From contig JABHHN010000005.1 in assembly GCA_018671515.1 (NCBI GenBank), positions 1 through 45,441 of the forward strand: a DNA stretch of 45,441 bases, given 5' to 3'. Origin of the DNA: an archaeon (GTDB taxonomy: Archaea; Nanobdellota; Nanobdellia; Woesearchaeales; GW2011-AR15). Every line of letters begins with the position of its first letter. The stretch's first letter is position 1. The translations under genes and the position numbers were made by a program. The notes under the pieces were generated by a model. That model ran no database searches. It was not told the origin of the DNA and saw nothing but the letters and a program-made list of their open reading frames with translations. This document shows, piece by piece, positions 1 to 9,261 of the stretch.

Positions 1-79
1 TCATAAAACTCAAAAAGTAGAATTTCTGACAAGAGTAATTGCATTTAATATAGATCGATTGATAAGATTGAACAAAAAA

Positions 80-105
80 GTTATTCTGATAATAATCAGA
101 ATAAC
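80..105 (-). terminator. Perfect 11-bp stem, 4-nt loop hairpin followed by a T-run on the minus strand
   Basis: GTTATTCTGAT-AATA-ATCAGAATAAC; on the minus strand followed by TTTTTTG; lies just downstream of the 171-398 minus-strand ORF. Confidence 0.55.
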
Positions 106-170
106 AAGGGTTTCATATTAGCCGTAAATATTTATATTAGAATTTAAAAATAATTAAAATAATAATAATA

Positions 171-398
171 TTAGAAACCTGATCCATCAGAAACACCATC
201 ACCTGAGTTAGGTGCAGGACCTGGTGAATCTATGCTAGGTTCTCCATTTTGAATTTGGGATTCCATTCCAGATCCATCAGGAATTCCATCACCTGAATTA
301 GGTGCAGGACCAGAACTAGCAATTACATTTCCACAAAACATGGTTACTACAAGTAGTGCCACCATTAATACCAATTTTTTTCTCATTTTTTCCACCAA
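171..398 (-). CDS. Small secreted peptide with an internal duplication (GPAPNSGDGxxDGSG)
   Basis: N-terminal hydrophobic signal MRKKLVLMVALLVVTMFCGNVIA, then two copies of PGPAPNSGDG[IV][PS]DGSG; start is probably the internal Met. Confidence 0.6.
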   Translation of the reverse strand: MVEKMRKKLVLMVALLVVTMFCGNVIASSGPAPNSGDGIPDGSGMESQIQNGEPSIDSPGPAPNSGDGVSDGSGF

Positions 399-658
399 AT
401 TTTATTTTATTTTATTAAGGGTTTCAACCCTTTTTTTTATTTAATTGTTAAATATATAATGTGGAACAACATATAATATTTAGCCGGAATAATGTGGAAC
501 AAGAGGGAATAATTATTCATTGATACTTAATAAATTAGATATTTTTTTTATATTTTAAGGATTTGTAAGAATTAAATAATTATATTAGAAATTAACAGTA
601 ACATCATCAAGTAAAAATAATAGGTGATATATAAAAAAGATTTTTGTTTTTTAATACA

Positions 659-1006
659 TTACCAATTATCTATTTTTTTTTCAACTTTTTCAGACCAATT
701 TCGAATAATATTTTTTATAATTTTTCTAATTTCAGATTTTGAATTACATTCATAAGTATATATGTAACCACCTTTTTTAAGATTGATCTGGTGTCTTCTT
801 ATAATTTTTTTTTCTGTTAATTTTTTGACTGCTTTTTGTATTGTAGTCAAATTTAATTTTAATTTTTTAGATATGGAATTTGTTGTACATTTTTTATTTG
901 TAATATTAAGAAAATAATTCATTATTAAAAGTTCAGTTCTTGTTAATCCTAATCCACATTTAATAATATCATCTAAATTAAATTGTTTACATGCAAAATC
1001 AATCAT
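659..1006 (-). CDS. Winged-helix (TrmB/MarR-like) transcriptional regulator
   Basis: GLTRTELLIMNYFL...SISKKLKLNLTTIQKAVKKLTEKKII wHTH pattern. Confidence 0.7.
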   Translation of the reverse strand: MIDFACKQFNLDDIIKCGLGLTRTELLIMNYFLNITNKKCTTNSISKKLKLNLTTIQKAVKKLTEKKIIRRHQINLKKGGYIYTYECNSKSEIRKIIKNIIRNWSEKVEKKIDNW

Positions 1007-1061
1007 TTTTATTAGTTCTTATTACAATTTTATTAATTTTATTATTTTTTTTAAATATTAA

Positions 1062-1529
1062 TTATTTTTTAATTAGCTCATTAATCGTATAAACCATTTC
1101 GTTCATTGTTTTTTCATTTCCACAAGATGACATTTTAACATTACCAAATTTATCAAGTATGATCCATGAAGGGACATATTTACATTCAATATTTGTTATT
1201 TTTTCAAAATCAATTTCTTCATTAAAACCTTGTGGGATATCAGTTATATCAAAATAATCATTATTTATTACATTAATCCATATATTTATTTCTTTATTAT
1301 AAACATTATATACTTTTTCTTTAAAAATTGGAAGGGCTTCTTTACAATGACTACAATAAGTTGAACCAAATAAAATTATAGATGGTTTTCCATAAAAATC
1401 AATTAATGTGGAATATGTGTCAATATTATTGTTTTCTATTATTTTATTATTAGAAATTTGACAATTACTTTGAAAAGAAATAAAAAAAATTAAAAAAATT
1501 AAAAATAAAATTTTATTTTGAAATTTCAT
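1062..1529 (-). CDS. Secreted/lipoprotein thioredoxin-fold protein
   Basis: Signal peptide with lipobox-like Cys; LFGSTYCSHCKEALPIF CxxC motif. Confidence 0.7.
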   Translation of the reverse strand: MKFQNKILFLIFLIFFISFQSNCQISNNKIIENNNIDTYSTLIDFYGKPSIILFGSTYCSHCKEALPIFKEKVYNVYNKEINIWINVINNDYFDITDIPQGFNEEIDFEKITNIECKYVPSWIILDKFGNVKMSSCGNEKTMNEMVYTINELIKK

Positions 1530-2866
1530 TTTTTATTGATTCTACTTAGTACATCTGATTCTGTTATTACACCTTTTAGATTTCCTTTTTCATCAGTAAT
1601 AAGTACTTTATATTCATGCTTTCTTTTCATTGCATTAATAACTTTTTTCAAAGGTACTTTTTCACTGAATTTCAAAGCAGGAATTAATTTTATTGTACTT
1701 AATTTTTGTGTTGTTTTAATTCCATCAGCAAGTAAATTGATAATCATTTCTGATGTAATTAATCCAATTGGATTTTCTTTATTATCCAAAATTGCAACTG
1801 AATGGATATGTTCTTCATCAAGTATTTTAATTGCATCATGCAATATTGAATTTTTGTGAAGAGCAAATACTCCTTCTTCCATAATATCTTTTGCAATGTC
1901 TTCTCGAGCAGGACCAAATATCATATCTGTAAATTTAACATACCATGCAGCAGTCTGAACTTGAATTATATATGCCATAGCTATTATTAATGCAATATCT
2001 GAACCTTGTTTTCCAAATACAGTCATTGCTATTGCTAGAGCAATTGATAAATTTCTCATAACTGTTCCATATACTAATGCAATACTTTCTTCTCTTTTAA
2101 AAAAGAGTTTTCCAACTAATGTACTTAGTAAATAGTTAAATCCATATAGTATTATTAGAGGTATAAATAAGTCAATTAACATTGTTGGTTGAGAAAGTAT
2201 TGTTTTAGCTTTTAATGCCATAGCGACAAAGACAATACCTAATACACCTACAATTGATAGCATAGGAAATTTTTTCTTTATATCTTTTTGATATTTTGCC
2301 ATTCCATATTTCCAAATAACAAATTTTTGAGTCAATTGACCTGCAATCATTGGTAAAAATACTACTAATACAATTTGTTTAAATACATTTGCAAGTGGAA
2401 TTTCTACAACAGTTCCCATTAGCCATTTTGCATAAAGAGGTGTAGCAAGAGACCCTACAATTAATCCAATAACTGTCATTTTTATTGCTTCATTTAAATT
2501 ACCTTTAGCAAATCCTGTCCATGAGATTGTCATTCCGCTTGTAGGTAAAAGTGATGCAAGTAATAATCCTAAAGCAATTAATGGCTTATCAGAAAAAAAT
2601 ATTTTTCCAAGCCCAAATGCAATAAAAGGTATAATTGCAAAATTAATAATTTGAGTCACAATTTGCACTTTTGAATTTCCTTTTAAAAATAATTTTTTTA
2701 TTTGTAAATTAACCATCATTGGATATACCATTAAAAAAGTTAAAGGTAGAATAAAACTTTTTAAAAATTCAGTATTGAAATTTGCACCAAACACAATTCC
2801 AAAAATCATAAAAAAGGGAATAGAAGTTACTAAATTTTTTTTAAGAAAAGATATTTGTTTCCACAT
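1526..2866 (-). CDS. ACR3/BASS-type arsenite or bile-acid:Na+ symporter-like permease with C-terminal CBS pair
   Basis: About 10-TM BASS-like region (LLPTSGMTISWTGFAKGN; RNLSIALAIAM) followed by two CBS motifs (SVAILDNKENPIGLITSE; VLITDEKGNLKGVITESDVL). Confidence 0.75.
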   Translation of the reverse strand: MWKQISFLKKNLVTSIPFFMIFGIVFGANFNTEFLKSFILPLTFLMVYPMMVNLQIKKLFLKGNSKVQIVTQIINFAIIPFIAFGLGKIFFSDKPLIALGLLLASLLPTSGMTISWTGFAKGNLNEAIKMTVIGLIVGSLATPLYAKWLMGTVVEIPLANVFKQIVLVVFLPMIAGQLTQKFVIWKYGMAKYQKDIKKKFPMLSIVGVLGIVFVAMALKAKTILSQPTMLIDLFIPLIILYGFNYLLSTLVGKLFFKREESIALVYGTVMRNLSIALAIAMTVFGKQGSDIALIIAMAYIIQVQTAAWYVKFTDMIFGPAREDIAKDIMEEGVFALHKNSILHDAIKILDEEHIHSVAILDNKENPIGLITSEMIINLLADGIKTTQKLSTIKLIPALKFSEKVPLKKVINAMKRKHEYKVLITDEKGNLKGVITESDVLSRINKK

Positions 2867-2878
2867 TTTTAAATTACC

Positions 2879-3313
2879 TCATTGGATTGCTTCATCAACT
2901 ATTTTTTTAAGAGTTCCCATAATTTTTTTTGACATTGGTGCAATATTTAAATCTGGAAACATCATACCTACCATTGCAGGTTTCATTTTCATAAATCTTA
3001 ATGTAGTTTTTCCATCTTCTCTTGCAATGATTATACTTTTTGGCATCATTACTCCCATATCGTAACTTAATTTTGTAAGTGCTTTATGAGAACTTTTAGC
3101 ATTACATAATTGAACGATTGTATATTCAAAATCTTTATCAAGCGGTAGATTTGCTTTTGTATAAGTTTTCTTTAAATCATGGATTCCTGGAATTGAAAAA
3201 TTATTATTTTTTATTGATTTTTCTAAATCTTTAAATGTAATATCAAATGATTTATCTGTTTCTACTTTATATACAATCTTTCCAATTATAGCTTTTGAAA
3301 TAAGTTTTTTCAT
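2879..3313 (-). CDS. DUF302 family protein
   Basis: KVETDKSFDITFKDLEKSIKNNNFSIPGIHDL...YTIVQLCNAKSSHKAL...MMPKSIIIAREDGKTTLRFMK resembles DUF302. Confidence 0.65.
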   Translation of the reverse strand: MKKLISKAIIGKIVYKVETDKSFDITFKDLEKSIKNNNFSIPGIHDLKKTYTKANLPLDKDFEYTIVQLCNAKSSHKALTKLSYDMGVMMPKSIIIAREDGKTTLRFMKMKPAMVGMMFPDLNIAPMSKKIMGTLKKIVDEAIQ

Positions 3314-3401
3314 TTTTTATACCTCTGGGAAAAATTTGAAAATATTTTATTTTCATTTTCCTCATTTTTTTATATTAAATTATTATTTTATGGTAATATC
3401 A

Positions 3402-3426
3402 AGTACTGTTTAAAATTACCAGTACT
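3402..3426. promoter_or_regulatory. Inverted repeat AGTACTG-N11-CAGTACT upstream of DUF302/permease operon
   Basis: 7-bp perfect arms; a third AGTACT at 3461-3466; next to an AT-rich TATA-like element (~3432-3439) on the minus strand. Confidence 0.35.
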
Positions 3427-3547
3427 GATAAAATTTATATGTATTATATAAACCTTTTTGAGTACTTATAAAAATATAATGAAAAAAGAAATACTTCTTT
3501 GATTTTTGAATTATTTTATTCAATAAATGATTTGAAAAATAATCTTT

Positions 3548-4144
3548 TTAACTCATTCCACTAAATAAAGTAACCAGAAATGGAATTAATATTGTAAGAA
3601 TTACTCCACTCATTATTGAAATAAAAGCTATTTCATCATTAGTATATTTTTTTATTACGCCTAAAGCAGTGTCCATTGCAGGTGCACCACCAGAAGCAAC
3701 AGCACTTAATTTACCAAATAATTTTACAAATAATGGTGTGAAAATTATTGTAATGACTTCTCTAAACATATTTGTAAGAAATGCAATAGCACCAATCATT
3801 GGGCCCATTGCGTTTGTTATAATAATACTTGATAATGAATAATATCCCATTCCTGAACCAATAGCTAATGTTTCCCAAATAGTAAGTTCAGAAAAAAAAC
3901 TTATTAAAACTGAAAATAATAAACTTCCTATTGCAATTCCTATAGGAATCAGAATTATTTTTAATCCTTTTTTTTTTAAATCAATAAAGACTTTTTTATT
4001 TCCACCAACATCAAATCCAACAGTAAAAAGCATTATCATTAATACTATCTGTGTAAGATTATCAAGGAATGGAATATTTGGAATAATACTAAAATAAGAT
4101 AAAAGAATTCCTAAAATCATTGAGCCAATAATAAATACTATCAT
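3548..4144 (-). CDS. lysO: LysO-family lysine exporter, large part
   Basis: DUF340/Lys_export motifs: MLFTVGFDVGGNKK, GMGYYSLSSIII, FLTNMFREVITIIFTPL, ASGGAPAMDTAL. Confidence 0.8.
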   Translation of the reverse strand: MIVFIIGSMILGILLSYFSIIPNIPFLDNLTQIVLMIMLFTVGFDVGGNKKVFIDLKKKGLKIILIPIGIAIGSLLFSVLISFFSELTIWETLAIGSGMGYYSLSSIIITNAMGPMIGAIAFLTNMFREVITIIFTPLFVKLFGKLSAVASGGAPAMDTALGVIKKYTNDEIAFISIMSGVILTILIPFLVTLFSGMS

Positions 4145-4428
4145 TTTGTTGCCCTTTTAGTTTCTATTTTTAAAATAGTTTTATCAATTAATTTTACAAA
4201 AATTATACTTCCTGCAATAGATATAACTGCTAATGAAAATGATAAAAGACCAATTTTTCCAATATTTGAAAATATTTCTTTATTTTGTCCTATTCCAATT
4301 CCCATTAAAAATAATAATGCTAGTACTGAAATATAATATCCTTTATCTACTACTTTTCTTAATTTTTTAGATTTTAGAAAAAATCCAAGAATCATACCTA
4401 AAAATAAAGATAATAAAATTAAAAACAT
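4141..4428 (-). CDS. lysO: LysO-family lysine exporter, small N-terminal part
   Basis: GYYISVLALLFLMGIGIGQNKEIFSNIGKIG; 4-nt ATGA overlap with the downstream large-part ORF. Confidence 0.75.
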   Translation of the reverse strand: MFLILLSLFLGMILGFFLKSKKLRKVVDKGYYISVLALLFLMGIGIGQNKEIFSNIGKIGLLSFSLAVISIAGSIIFVKLIDKTILKIETKRATK

Positions 4429-4429
4429 T

Positions 4430-5593
4430 TTATTCAGATAAAACTTTTTTTAGTTTTTCAATAACCAAGTCAACATGCTCTTTCTGGAATGTAAGTGCAG
4501 GTAAGAATCTAATTACTGTACTAACTGATGGGAATGCAAGTATACCTTCATCTTGCAGGGCTTTAAGATATTTAGTTGCCCTTGTTTTTAAGTCAAGACC
4601 AATCATCAATCCCATTCCTCTTACTTCTCTAATTAGAGGTGAATCAATTGCTCTAATTTGTTCCATGAAATAATTACCAACTTCCTCTGCGTTTTCAAGA
4701 CATTTATTTTCATCAATATAATCTAAAACTGCTAAACCTGCAGCACATGCAAGTGGATTTCCACCAAAAGTATTTGTATGTGCACCTTTGAAAAGTTTTT
4801 CTGAGACTTTATCACTAATTAATGTCATACCAATAGGTACACCATTTGCAGGACCTTTTGCAAGACACATTATATCACATGATACACCAAAATGAGTATG
4901 TGCAAATAATTTTCCAGTTCTTCCCATTCCAGTTTGGACTTCATCAAAAATAAGAAGTGTTCCATTTTCATCACATATTTTTTTTACTTCTTCTAAAAAT
5001 TCTTTTGTTGCAGGTTTAATTCCTCCTTCACCTTGAATTGGCTCTAGAATTACTGCAGCAGTTTTTTCAGATATAATTTCCTTTAATGACTGTGCATCAT
5101 TGTATGAAAAATGATTGACATCTTCTAGAAGTGGCATAAAAGCATTATTATATTTTGGAGCTGTTTTTGTAAGTGATAAAGCACCCATTGTCTTTCCATG
5201 ATAACCCATTTTTGTTGCAATTATTTCAGGTCGTCCTGTTGTTGCTCTAGCAAATTTTATTGCAGCTTCAACAGATTCAGTACCTGAATTACAATAGAAA
5301 ACTCTTGTTAAATAATCAGGCGCAGCTTCAACAATTCTTTTTGAATATTCTGCTCTGATATCACTGATAAATGATTGATGAAGATTCATTAATTTATCAA
5401 TCTGATTTTTTATTGCGTCATTAATTTTAGGATTTGCATGACCTAATATTGTAACACCCACATTTGAAAAACAATCTAAATATTTTTTGCCTTGATCATC
5501 ATATAAATATACACCTTCTCCACGTACAAGAGTTATTCCTCTTTTTCCATAAGTTGGAGCAATATAATTCATTTCCATTTCTTCATGATTCAT
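4430..5593 (-). CDS. lysJ: [LysW]-lysine/ornithine aminotransferase (acetylornithine aminotransferase family)
   Basis: FCNSGTESVEAAIKFAR, LIFDEVQTGMGRTGKLFA, HTNTFGGNPLACAAGLAVLD; lysine cluster context. Confidence 0.9.
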   Translation of the reverse strand: MNHEEMEMNYIAPTYGKRGITLVRGEGVYLYDDQGKKYLDCFSNVGVTILGHANPKINDAIKNQIDKLMNLHQSFISDIRAEYSKRIVEAAPDYLTRVFYCNSGTESVEAAIKFARATTGRPEIIATKMGYHGKTMGALSLTKTAPKYNNAFMPLLEDVNHFSYNDAQSLKEIISEKTAAVILEPIQGEGGIKPATKEFLEEVKKICDENGTLLIFDEVQTGMGRTGKLFAHTHFGVSCDIMCLAKGPANGVPIGMTLISDKVSEKLFKGAHTNTFGGNPLACAAGLAVLDYIDENKCLENAEEVGNYFMEQIRAIDSPLIREVRGMGLMIGLDLKTRATKYLKALQDEGILAFPSVSTVIRFLPALTFQKEHVDLVIEKLKKVLSE

Positions 5594-5686
5594 TTTCTAT
5601 CACCAGTTTAATTTTTTTTATTATTATAATAGTTTTATTTTCTATTTTTTAAATTTCTAACTTTTTTACTTTTTATATTTTAATTT

Positions 5687-5758
5687 AAGACCCTTTGGGT
5701 CTTTTTTTATATGTAAGTTTTTTAGAAAAAAACTTACTAAGGGAAGGGTCGAAGACCC
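5687..5758. repeat. Chain of three tight-loop hairpins (A)
   Basis: AAGACCC-TTT-GGGTCTT (5687-5703), GTAAGTTTTTT-AGA-AAAAAACTTAC (5713-5737), GGGTC-GAA-GACCC (5746-5758). Confidence 0.75.
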
Positions 5759-5817
5759 AAATTGTTGATGAAACATTTTTATCTGAAAAACAAAATAATT
5801 TTTATTCAGAAATGTAT

Positions 5818-6621
5818 TTATCCTATTACTGTTCCATTACCTTCTAATGCAGATGTCAATGGTTTTTCAATTCTTGCATCACCAAAATAGATTTTTCCTG
5901 CACCTTTATCAAATGCTTCTTTTGCATGAAGTATTTTTTTTTTCATTCTTCCTTTTGCATGTTCAAGCATTGACATTATATCATTCTTTTCTATTTTTTT
6001 AATCAATGTTGATTCATCAGTATAATCTTTTAATAATCCAGGTGCTTCAAATAAACTTACAATTTTTTCAGCTTTTAGTGCTCCTGCAATTGCAGCTACA
6101 ATTCTATCATTATCTGTATTTATTCCATCTCCTTCAAAACTTATTGCAGGCGGACAGATTACAGGTGTATATCCTTTTTCTAATAAAGTATTTAGAAGAT
6201 CAGTATTGACATTTTCTACAGTTCCTGTGTAATTTCCACGTAGCATTTTTACTTTATCTCCTTCAACTACTTTTACTCTGTCTTTTCTTCTGCCTTCTAA
6301 AAGCTTACCATCCATTCCACTAAGACCTAATGCATTTATACCTAATTTTTGTAATTTAGTTACAATTCTTTTATTTGCAATTCCGCAATATACCATCATG
6401 AAAATCTCAAGAGTTTTTTCATCAGTAAATCTTGATGAATATCCACTTGGGCTTTTTACAATTTTTTCAGGATTTCCTAATTTTTGAGAAATTTCTTTCA
6501 TCTCATGATTAGCACCATGGACAATTATGATTTTTTCATCAATTGTAGAAACGTCTTTTAGTATGTTATCTAGGTTGTCAGTTACTCCTTTGCCTCCACC
6601 TATTTTTAGTATGATTACCAT
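5818..6621 (-). CDS. lysZ: [LysW]-aminoadipate/glutamate kinase
   Basis: Amino-acid kinase fold: ILKIGGGKG, IIVHGANHEM, INTDNDRIVAAIAGAL; next to LysY and LysJ. Confidence 0.9.
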   Translation of the reverse strand: MVIILKIGGGKGVTDNLDNILKDVSTIDEKIIIVHGANHEMKEISQKLGNPEKIVKSPSGYSSRFTDEKTLEIFMMVYCGIANKRIVTKLQKLGINALGLSGMDGKLLEGRRKDRVKVVEGDKVKMLRGNYTGTVENVNTDLLNTLLEKGYTPVICPPAISFEGDGINTDNDRIVAAIAGALKAEKIVSLFEAPGLLKDYTDESTLIKKIEKNDIMSMLEHAKGRMKKKILHAKEAFDKGAGKIYFGDARIEKPLTSALEGNGTVIG

Positions 6622-6633
6622 TTAGATCACTAA

Positions 6634-7686
6634 TTATATAGGATGAAGTCCAGGGAATTCAAGACCTGTTTCTTCATCAAATCCACACATGATATTCATG
6701 CATTGTATTGCTTGTCCTGCTGCACCTTTCATTAAATTGTCTATTGCACTCATAATAACAACTCGATTTGAATGAGGATCTTTTTCAAAACCTACATCAC
6801 AATAATTTGATCCAGCAAGAATTTTTGGTTCAGGATATCTATATACTCCATGTCTTTCTTTGACAATTCTTATGAATGGTTCATCACTATATTCTTGTCT
6901 GTATATTTTCCAGATGTCTTTGTCTTCTAGAGGTTCTTTTAAGAATACATGAGATGTTGCAAGGATTCCTCTGACAAGATCGGTTGAAGTTGCACTAAAA
7001 TGAATTGTATCTGTTTTTAATTCTTGTAGTGCTTCTGCCATATGTCTATGTCCTGTTGGTTTATAGCTTCTAAGTACATCTTTTCTTTCAGGATGGTGTG
7101 ATCCTAATGAGGGTTTGTTTCCACCTTCGCTTGATCCACCTTTTACTTCAACAACAGTTTTTCCATGTTCAATAAGATTATTTTTATATAATGGATAAAG
7201 ACCAAGAATTGTTGCAGTTGCATTGCATCCTGCAGCAGCTACATACTTTGCATTTTTTATTTCTTCTCTATGTAATTCAGGGATTCCATAAACAAATTTA
7301 TCTAAAAATTCTGGGTTTGGGTGATCATAATTATACCATTTTTTATAATCTTCAATTGTATTTAATCTGAAATCTCCACCTTTGTCAATTATTTTGTCTG
7401 CATATTCTGATAGGCTTTCAATTTTTTCTGAACTTACTTTATGTGGAAGTCCAAGTAGCATTACATCAACTTTCTGTAAGTCATTAATGCTTGTGAATTT
7501 CATTTTTGTCTTTTTTCTTAAATTTGGATGTACAATATGCACAAATTTTCCAATATTACTCTCAGATGTAACTTGTACAACTTCTACAAATGGGTGTGCT
7601 AATAGAAGTCTTAATGCTTCTCCACCAACATAACCACTTCCACCTATGATTGAAACTTTAATTTTATTTTCCATTTTAATTATCAC
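6634..7686 (-). CDS. lysY: [LysW]-aminoadipate 6-phosphate/glutamyl-phosphate reductase
   Basis: SIIGGSGYVGGEALRLLLAHP, AAAGCNATATILGLYPL, KGGSSEGGNKPS (ArgC/LysY family). Confidence 0.92.
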   Translation of the reverse strand: MIIKMENKIKVSIIGGSGYVGGEALRLLLAHPFVEVVQVTSESNIGKFVHIVHPNLRKKTKMKFTSINDLQKVDVMLLGLPHKVSSEKIESLSEYADKIIDKGGDFRLNTIEDYKKWYNYDHPNPEFLDKFVYGIPELHREEIKNAKYVAAAGCNATATILGLYPLYKNNLIEHGKTVVEVKGGSSEGGNKPSLGSHHPERKDVLRSYKPTGHRHMAEALQELKTDTIHFSATSTDLVRGILATSHVFLKEPLEDKDIWKIYRQEYSDEPFIRIVKERHGVYRYPEPKILAGSNYCDVGFEKDPHSNRVVIMSAIDNLMKGAAGQAIQCMNIMCGFDEETGLEFPGLHPI

Positions 7687-8386
7687 CTAATTCAATTTCA
7701 ATATTTTCTTTAGTTAGTATAAACTGTTTTGATTCTCCACCACAATATTGATTTATATTGTCTGACATTTCATCAAGGATTGTATTTAATTCATCAATTG
7801 AAACTGGTTCAAGTGCTTCTACAACCAAAGTTGCATTTTTTGTGTTTTCTGTCATTTTGCTTTTATCACATTCTCTCCAGTTCCATCTTCTGCATAGTAC
7901 TTCATTATCATCACAATAAACCACTTCACCTTCTTTTGGATTTGATTCTTCTAATGAATTTAATTGTATGAATTTTTCATTACCTTCTGCAAACTTTAAT
8001 GTGATGTTTCCATCAACATGATCAATATCATCTCCACCAACAGGAATCATGTATTTTAGTGATATATAATTGTAAATATCAACTAGTTTACTATAGTGTT
8101 TTAAATCAATATCATCTAAAATCATTCTATATAAATTTTCTACAGAACATTTATACTTTTTAGGTTTTGCACCAAATGAAGAATATGCTTTTCTCCAAGC
8201 TGCAATCTTTGGATTTTCTGAAAGTGTAGGTTTTGAATGATTTTGTCTTATTTTTTCGATTTCATCTTGGACTTTTTTTAAAATTTCGTCATCTTGTCCA
8301 GTATTATCAATATCTTTTACTACAATGATTCCAATTTTTAATTCTGGATATTTTTCAAATATTTCATTTTCAATCTTGAATTTCAT
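7676..8386 (-). CDS. B3/B4 (PheRS beta-like, tRNA-editing-type) domain protein
   Basis: IAAWRKAYSSFGAKPKKYKCSVENLYRMIL...YNYISLKYMIPVGGDDID...LCRRWNWREC pattern of stand-alone B3/B4 proteins. Confidence 0.75.
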   Translation of the reverse strand: MKFKIENEIFEKYPELKIGIIVVKDIDNTGQDDEILKKVQDEIEKIRQNHSKPTLSENPKIAAWRKAYSSFGAKPKKYKCSVENLYRMILDDIDLKHYSKLVDIYNYISLKYMIPVGGDDIDHVDGNITLKFAEGNEKFIQLNSLEESNPKEGEVVYCDDNEVLCRRWNWRECDKSKMTENTKNATLVVEALEPVSIDELNTILDEMSDNINQYCGGESKQFILTKENIEIELGDN

Positions 8387-9177
8387 TATAATAAACCTCT
8401 GATTCTTCCACCATCAACAGATATTGTTGTTCCTGTAATAAATGATGATTTAGGGGATGATAAAAATGTGACAATTGAACCTATATCTTCAGGAGTTCCA
8501 ACACGTCCAACAACTGAATTATTTTTGAATTGTTCATACATTTCTTTCACAGTTTTTCCAGATTTTGAACCCCAATTTTTTGCTAATTCTTCTTGTCTTT
8601 CTGTATCTATATGTCCAGGTGCAATATTATTTATTGTAATATTATCTTTTCCAACTTCATCTGCAATTGTCTTTGCAAGACCAATAATTCCAGGTCTTAT
8701 TGTATTTGAAAGTACAAGTCCTGCTATTGGTTGTTTAACTGACATTGATGTAATATTTATTATTCTTCCAAAATTATTTTTTTTCATTATAGGTAAGACA
8801 TGATCATATAATCTTATTGTACTAAGTAAAGTTTTTTCAAATGCAAGAATCCAGTCTTCTTCATTTACATCAAAAAATCCACCAGATTTTGGACCACCAG
8901 TGTTATTTATTAAAATATCAATTTTTTTATGAGCATTCATAATTGTGTTGATAAGATTTTTTATTTGTTTTTTATCAGTTATATCACAAGATATTATTTC
9001 AACATCTTGTTTTGTTTCACTTTTTATTTTGATTGCTGCCTTTTTAAGATTGGCTTCATTTCTTGAAGATATGATTACATGACAACCTTCTTTTGCTAAT
9101 TCTTTTGCACATCCAAATCCAATTCCTTTTGATGCGCCCATTACAAGTGCAACTTTATTTTTTAATTCAAGATCCAT
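8386..9177 (-). CDS. SDR-family oxidoreductase (3-oxoacyl-ACP reductase-like)
   Basis: ALVMGASKGIGFGCAKELAKEG, INNTGG, ITINNIAPGHIDTERQ, ITGTTISVDGG; Tyr of the usual YxxxK is not obvious. Confidence 0.85.
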   Translation of the reverse strand: MDLELKNKVALVMGASKGIGFGCAKELAKEGCHVIISSRNEANLKKAAIKIKSETKQDVEIISCDITDKKQIKNLINTIMNAHKKIDILINNTGGPKSGGFFDVNEEDWILAFEKTLLSTIRLYDHVLPIMKKNNFGRIINITSMSVKQPIAGLVLSNTIRPGIIGLAKTIADEVGKDNITINNIAPGHIDTERQEELAKNWGSKSGKTVKEMYEQFKNNSVVGRVGTPEDIGSIVTFLSSPKSSFITGTTISVDGGRIRGLL

Positions 9178-9236
9178 TTTTGTTACCTTTTATTGACTAT
9201 TTGATTGCATAAAATATAAATTACTTTTTAAAGTAA

Positions 9237-9252
9237 TGTTATTTAAATAACA
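9237..9252. promoter_or_regulatory. 16-bp perfect palindrome TGTTATTTAAATAACA (putative lysine-regulon operator)
   Basis: Direct sequence; 60 bp upstream of the SDR start; preceded by TTACTTT-TT-AAAGTAA at 9221-9236; related motifs at 19666, 19961 and 20047. Confidence 0.5.
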
Positions 9253-9261
9253 ATTTGTTTT

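Noticed and set aside
3548-4428. LysO split interpreted as a frameshift
   Set aside because: The two ORFs overlap by ATGA with proper starts, and two-gene LysO arrangements are known; no evidence of a broken reading frame.
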